Shown here in pieces: positions 12,488 through 19,800 of a stretch of 64,000 nt of DNA (its first letter is position 1; every line of letters starts with the position of its first letter). The position numbers and the translations under genes are program-made. The stretch spans positions 31,484,421 to 31,548,420 of the forward strand of contig JBCFYV010000100.1 of the NCBI GenBank assembly GCA_039000515.1, read 5' to 3'. The notes beneath the pieces were generated by a model. The model saw only the letters and a program-made list of their open reading frames with translations, searched no databases and had not been told where the DNA came from. Origin of the DNA: Timema cristinae. Lineage: Eukaryota; Arthropoda; Insecta; Phasmatodea; Timematidae.

Positions 12488-15400
12488 AATTATTTTATGA
12501 TTATTTAATCGTATTTTGAAATATTTAACTGAATAAAATATTTTTATCCACTACTTAGGTGCATCATTGTAAAGCACTTGTTTCTGTCACATTCAATCAC
12601 ATGGTTTAAATTTGTCAGTCGCCATTTTTATTCTATGTTCGTTAGACCTTTTGTGAAAGTGATGTGAATAATATTTTTTTTAAGTGGAATAAAACGATAA
12701 ATAAGATTTATGCACGACCTCGAATAAATATATTAATAATAATGGCTTAGATTACTGTTGTTAACAAGAACATTCATACATTATCATACGTTTTCATTAG
12801 AGTTATCCAAAGAGACAGATTTAAGCTGTTGGCGTGGGAATACATTAGGGATTATTTCTATAATTCATTCACGAGCTAAGTTTACTTGGATGACAGCTCG
12901 AAATGTTAATAGAAGTAATCCCTAATATATCACTACGCCAACAGCTACCATCTATCACTTTGGATGACTGTAATGAAAACAGATGGTAATATATTATGTG
13001 ATAGTTACCCACAATAATTTGAGGACGGACAAAAAGTTTATTTATCATTTTATTCCACTTAAAAAAATATATTCACACCACTTTCACAAAAACGTCTAAC
13101 GAACATAATTTCAAAATGGCGACAGACGAATTTAAACCATATGATTGAACATAACGGTAAACAAGTTTTTTTACAATGATGCAGACACGCAGTTGATGAC
13201 AATATTTTATTCAGTTAAATATTTCAAAATAAGATAAAATAATCATAAAATCATTTATTGTATGTAAAAAAAAAAAGACAACAATTTTCTCTTTCTCGAT
13301 AAAATACGATGCCTGTACTGTGTGGACTATAGTACACAAAATCAATAACGTTCTAAAACGAAAAATAAGTACTTTTAATTATGTTAAAATATTGTTTCGA
13401 GTTGGATAAAAAGAAATTATTTAAAAAGATGAAATAGTATCAGAAAACTTAAGTTTACGTTATTTTAAATGTAATATATAACAGGTACAGTGATTAAAGA
13501 TCTTTACATTCATAACAAAACTGTGATCTTTTACAAGTGTTGGCAACCCAAAACCTAAACATATGATTTTAGAACTGTCATCCAGGTAAAAACATACCGT
13601 GAAAGGACTTTAGTAACTTTTTGAGCTGTCATCCAAGTAAACTAAGGTTGTGAATGTATTATACCAAGGATTCTTCTATCTCATAAAGGTGACCTGATGG
13701 TCTAGGAGTAAGGTGTCGGACTTCTGTGCTGGGGTCTGGGGCTCAATCCTCGGTCCCGGCACAGATTTATCTGATAGCCAAACCCTTCCTTCACCTCTGA
13801 CAATACGTGTATTAATCACAACTTGTGAATGTGTGTAATGCCAGGCCTCCACCATGGTTTGGATCCCACGTTAAATTGTAGGTCCTCTATTTCATCTCAC
13901 AATCACCCTACCATTACACATTAGCGTTAGTGTGTAGCCCGAACGGATAGTAAGACGCGGTGCTAAAAATAATAATAATTCTCATAAAACCCGGTTTATA
14001 ACTACTTTAAAACATCTATACAACCATTATCTGGTCAGTATAGTGCATTGGTTCGAAACATAATTTGTTGACTAGACACAATTTTTTTGTTGTTAAAGAC
14101 CTCGTGGCACACTGAACGTGCAAGTTGGCGACACTTCTAGAGAGTCGGATAAGCGCATGCGCGGAAATATTTCTTTCAGTTAAACAAGAAATGCGCGTGT
14201 GTTTGTCGTCTTATTAGACCACGAAATTAATTATCTTTGGTGTAATTACTTAACCATTCGTTTGTAAGCCATTAAATTATCTGAAAAATAAATATCTTAA
14301 GGCTTTCGAATCTTTTTCATCTTGAAAATTAACATTGAATGACCCGCTTCAGGGCCGAACGGTCTAAGGTGTCACTCTCGTGTAGAGAGTGGCCTGCTAA
14401 TGACGGTGACCCGTTGATTCTACTAGGGGGTGGTTTTCCTGGATGGATTCCCACTCTCCTTCCACGCAAATCTGGGTAGATTACCTATAACATACTTTCT
14501 TCCTCATCCTTACCCCATTATAGTAATTATCATATATGCGTACTCAACCTGAACAGGTAGTAAGAAGTGGTAATAAAAAAACTGGAATAAAAATAAATTT
14601 TTATGGTATTTAATTTTTTTTCCTCGTAAATAATAGAGGTCTAAAATTTATCAAACTGAAATACAAGTACGTTTCCTAGACATAAATATTGTTTTGTTGT
14701 TACTTCAATCAGAGCACTTTTATCTTATATCAGAATGACTCAACGTTCCATTAGATCCTTGAATTCCCTTACTTTCTGGATATTTTTATAGATACCTCAA
14801 ATTACATAAATATAATTCAATGCTTCCATTTTATCGATGTAAGTAATAATAACTTACAATATTTGAAATTAAACTGTTATGCAAGTGTTCATATGGTTTG
14901 ACCAATTTATGACTGGCCTCTTGGTTTAGTGGTCAGCCCTCCTGACTACTGATCTATAGGTTCCGGGCCAGCGGTATCACAGGTATTTTTCCTCAAAGGG
15001 GAACTGTTGTTATGGTCACCATGGTCTGGTTAATTAGTCTTAAATTAAGTTTAAGACTTTCACTGTCTCCACACCTTTATATTTTTAGTAAAATGGGAAC
15101 TTTGAATCTTTGAACACCTCGAGTCTTTAAGGATATTCGAGATTTTAGGATTTAAAAAATATCGGATTCGGATTTAGAATTTTTCTTTTCACAAATCTTG
15201 AATCAAAATTAGTTTTAGATCTCTTAAACTGTTTATTAATGGTTCAGCCCTATAAAATTACTTAGCAACCAGACAGTTAGTTTACCCCTAAACTATATGT
15301 ATGAATGTTATAATGAATTAATTATAAAAACAAAAAATGTTAACATCCAGCTACTAGGGCTATTTTTATTTTCTATATTAGCTTAAGAATTAGTGTTAGT

Positions 15401-16012
15401 AAATCTCTTATATTTACAATGGTTTTTTTTAAAGATTCAGGACTAGTAGGTGAAATTAAGATTCATATTCGTAAATAGTGTATTCAACCAATCTCTAATG
15501 TTTAGTCAACAAAAATAGGTAAAGCCCAAAAAAATAAAAAAATGTCTACCACTCAAATGTGATCATTCAAAATTAAATGAATAAATAAAAGTTGTTTCCC
15601 ATGTCCAAACTATAAAGTAATTAAACTGATGATACAGGGATGAAGAAGTTAAGAGTTTAGAGGATGTGCACCAGCATTTACGTGGAATAAATGCGGGAAG
15701 CTGTTTAGGAAAATAATAGTCCTCCCTATATCCTGCAGGGATTCAAACCCTGATCTCCTTGTCACTGGCATACCAGACTAGTCAAGACTTATACCTTAAT
15801 TCAGGTTCCCACTGATGCGAATCTTTAGTAATTTAAGAATTTTATTTTTCTAAGATTCAAATTCTAGATTATTAATAGCAAAAACAAACACTACTTTGAT
15901 AGCCGCATGGTCTAAGGCGTCACTCACGCAATACTAGACTGACAATGACAGGGATATCAAGGTTCTAATCCCGGTCTGGTGTACTGAGAATGATTTTCCC
16001 AAAACAGTTTTA

Positions 16013-16045
<33 letters not shown>

Positions 16046-16807
16046 AACAAATGAGGTTGCACTTCTTCTAAATTCTACCGTCATCAATCATGCTTAATTC
16101 AAAAGCGTAATTAATACACATGCGTACAACTTGAACAGGTAGTATTAAGTAAAAATACTAATACTAATCATATCTTCCCTAACCAATCCTCCCCTGTAGA
16201 GTATTCAGCGAGTCTCATGTGTGACGTGTAATTTATTTTATTTCAGGAATGAAAATCTAGCCAACATTACAGGACATAATGTAAATAACAGAACAAATTA
16301 CTGGAACAACTCATTCTTCATGTTCCCAACAAATTCACAGAGCAGTTTATTATCCCTCTTGATGGTCGGGGGTGAGACCAAATATACGGACGGGACAAAT
16401 ATATTGGAACAGGCCCTGAAGCTGTTTAAAGAGTTTGTAACAACTAAAATTACAAGTTTAGTGCTTATGTCCTTGAACTTGTCTGCGCAGAATATTCTAG
16501 AGTGGAAGACAAATAACACAAATGACACCATATTTGGTAAGTAGCCTACTAATATCAAACTAAAATCACAACACTCGCATGGTCTAAGGGTACGGCCAGA
16601 CTGGGCAAGCGAGCGAGTGACTAAAAATAAAATAGATACATTGGTTGTAATGAGGGGTGGCCAGAAGGAGCGAGCGCGCTTGAAATATAGAACTGGTTCT
16701 ATCTTTCAAGAGCCGGTAAGGTACAGTTTAGTTTACCCGCTCCTACGTACGACCCTGCCTCACTATTCGGGTAACCCATTCTGGGTGAACAAAAAAAAAC
16801 CTGGTGT

Positions 16808-16850
<43 letters not shown>

Positions 16851-19800
16851 CTTTAAACTGCAAAAGTGTATCTACAATGTGTTTTGTCCTTGGTGACCTG
16901 GTGGTCTAGGGGTAAGGTGTCAGACTTTTGTACTGGCGGCCGGGGTTCAATCCTCGGTCCCGGCACAGATTTATCTGATTACCAAGCCCTTCCTTCACCT
17001 CTGACAAGACATATTGTGAATGTGGGGAATGCCAGGCCTCCACCGTGGTTCGGATTCCACGTTAAACTGTAGGTCCTTCATTTCATCTCACAATCACCCT
17101 ACCCATTACACATTAGCGTAAGTGCGTATAACCCGAATGGGTAGTAAGACGCGGTGCTAATAATAATAATAATAATAATAATGTTTTGTCCTTAATTATT
17201 TGATCACATCTAATTAAAAATATCTATATTAATAATTCAAAACAGATTTTGTTACCAGGTGTTTTTGATACCGAGTCGTTGGATCACCTGGATCTGCGAA
17301 ACAATAACTTGTCAACTTTACCTTCAAAGATCCTCGAACTCAAAAACCTCACCTACCTGGACATTTCTTCAAATACGTATTTGATGTCAAACTCGGTCAT
17401 AGCCATAGATCATAACTCCTCTAAATTATTTAATCTTTTAGATCTCAACTTATCTGGAGTGCACCACAAACGATTATCATTTTTAAAAATATTCATCTCC
17501 TCTGCCAATGGCTCAAGAATATCAACACTGAATATGAGCTCTTGTGAACTAGTGATGGATATGGAAGACGCAGATGTATTTGCTGGTCTAAATAAACTGA
17601 ATACTCTAGATTTGTCAAGTAATCAAATTTCTACTCTTCCAGAAAAAAATTTAATCCGTTGAAAAATATCAGATATTTGAATTTATCTAATAATATTTTA
17701 ACAGTATTTAAAAATGTAATGTTTGATGACAGTGTATCCATCAGAGAAGTTGATTTATCAAAAAATTACATAAAGACGTTTGGAAGTATATCCGGTGCTG
17801 GTGAAATTATTTCGTTGAATCTAGCTTTCAATCTTATCGACCAATGGACATCTGAAGATATATTTTACTCGTCTACAAACGTTGATAAGCCATGGGTTAG
17901 TAATGTGAATTTTTCCCACAATCGGATTGGAGCTATAAATGATGTAATGGGCACGTCTTTAGGGATTCTCCGATCTGTGGTTTTGGAGGGTAACAGTTTC
18001 GACTGTGATGATTGTCATCTTAATGAATTTATTAACTGGATTAGGCAGATTAAAAGAAACCTATTTAAAGTGGAAGTAATACTCAACAATAACAGCAATA
18101 TACAACAATTTACATGCTCAAGTCCACCATCTCTGTTGGGGAAAAACATCGTGGATTTAAATTCAACTTTGAAAAGCTGCAAAGAAGTAAATATCACGAG
18201 TAATTCGATTGAAGCAAACATTTACACCGTCGGTGTCCCGATAATTGGTGGATTCCTACTGATCTGCGTGATCATGATAATACTGGCACATAAATACAGA
18301 TTTGAAATATCATACATTAAATATTACTGGAAAATGAAAAGAAGGAAAAATGGCAGAGATAGTTCGGATAATATCGATTTTGAATTTGATGCTTTCTTAT
18401 CTTACAGGTAAGAGTTTTATGACACTCGTATTATATTTTAAATATACATTTGATTAAAACTTGATTTATATTGATATATTTTAAGATTTTCCAAATAAAT
18501 CATTAACTTTTCTTTCACCGTTTATCACCTGTTCGAGTTATATGCACATATAATAACGCTAATGTAGTTGGGACGAGAAAGATATAAGCCTAATCTAAAG
18601 GAAATGTTGCCACATTTGCGTAGAGATAAGCATTGCAAACCGTTTAGGAAAGAACACCTTCAGTACACCTGGCCGGGATTCAAACCACGACGTTAAAAAA
18701 CAAGACTAAACTAGACAATTAGACTCGATATAAAATATGGCCCCGAAAACGAGACAAACATGGATGAATCAGTGGTAGGCATTGGCGCGCGAAGCTATAC
18801 GTCTCGGATTTAATATCCGTGTCCAAGTGGTTATTCTTAATTTAACAGAATAAATTATCTTGAGATTTATACCACGTGACCACCGGAAAGGGTGATTCAC
18901 TTATGTCTTATATCTTGCACTCATTAAACCTATTAAGGTGATTCATTAATTTGTATAATAGTGTATGGAATGAGGTAAATTAAATTAATTTTACTCTAGG
19001 AGATTACCTAATTTACTTTTTACTACCCGCCTCGGTGGCGTAGTTGGCTAACGCCCTTGTCGTGTTGAGCTCGACTGCTGAGGACGGAGGGATCGAGGTT
19101 CGAATCTCGGTCGGGTGAACTGGGGGTGGTTTTTCCTAAATGGTTTTCCACTCTCCCTCCACGCAAATGCGGGTTCACTTCCTCTAATTCAACCTTCCCA
19201 ATTCCTAAATCCATTAACGTAATTAGTACTTAAAGTGTATAACCCGAACGGGTAGTAAGACGCGGTGCTAAATATTATTATTATTACTTTTTACTGACCT
19301 GAGTCAGTTTTTAATTTAGAACAATAATTATCTATATCTTGTGATATTTTCTCAGTTTCAAACTATTTCAAGAATGTTCACACATAGCCGTCCCACAACC
19401 TCAATAAACACCTAGTTAGTATACACGCCCATCATAACACTATAAATCTAGTAGCCTTGTTACACAGTCTTACACAGATTATTTATTCACAAAAGTAAGA
19501 TGATGAACTAATTATGTACTAATAATCCATTAAAATTTCATTTGTAATGCATTGTACCCATCTTCTAAGACTTGTAGAAAATACTCCACACTTAACAAGG
19601 GTTTGTAAGTTACAAGTTGCTTTATGAAACCAAATTATAAACCTACTTAAAAAGCTGTGAATTGTAATATATCCTTGTAATTATAAATGTTTACTTGTAA
19701 GTTGTGCCGTTATAAAACAAGCCTAAGGAATATCCTAACTTCTCGTGGCCTAGGGCCGTATAATTTCTTTGGGAGTTGGGCAGGCGGAGGGGGGCAGACA

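Noticed and set aside
16617..17072. short frames across SINE and (TA)n sequence
   Set aside because: They translate SINE A and dinucleotide repeats; the same peptide recurs at every SINE A copy.
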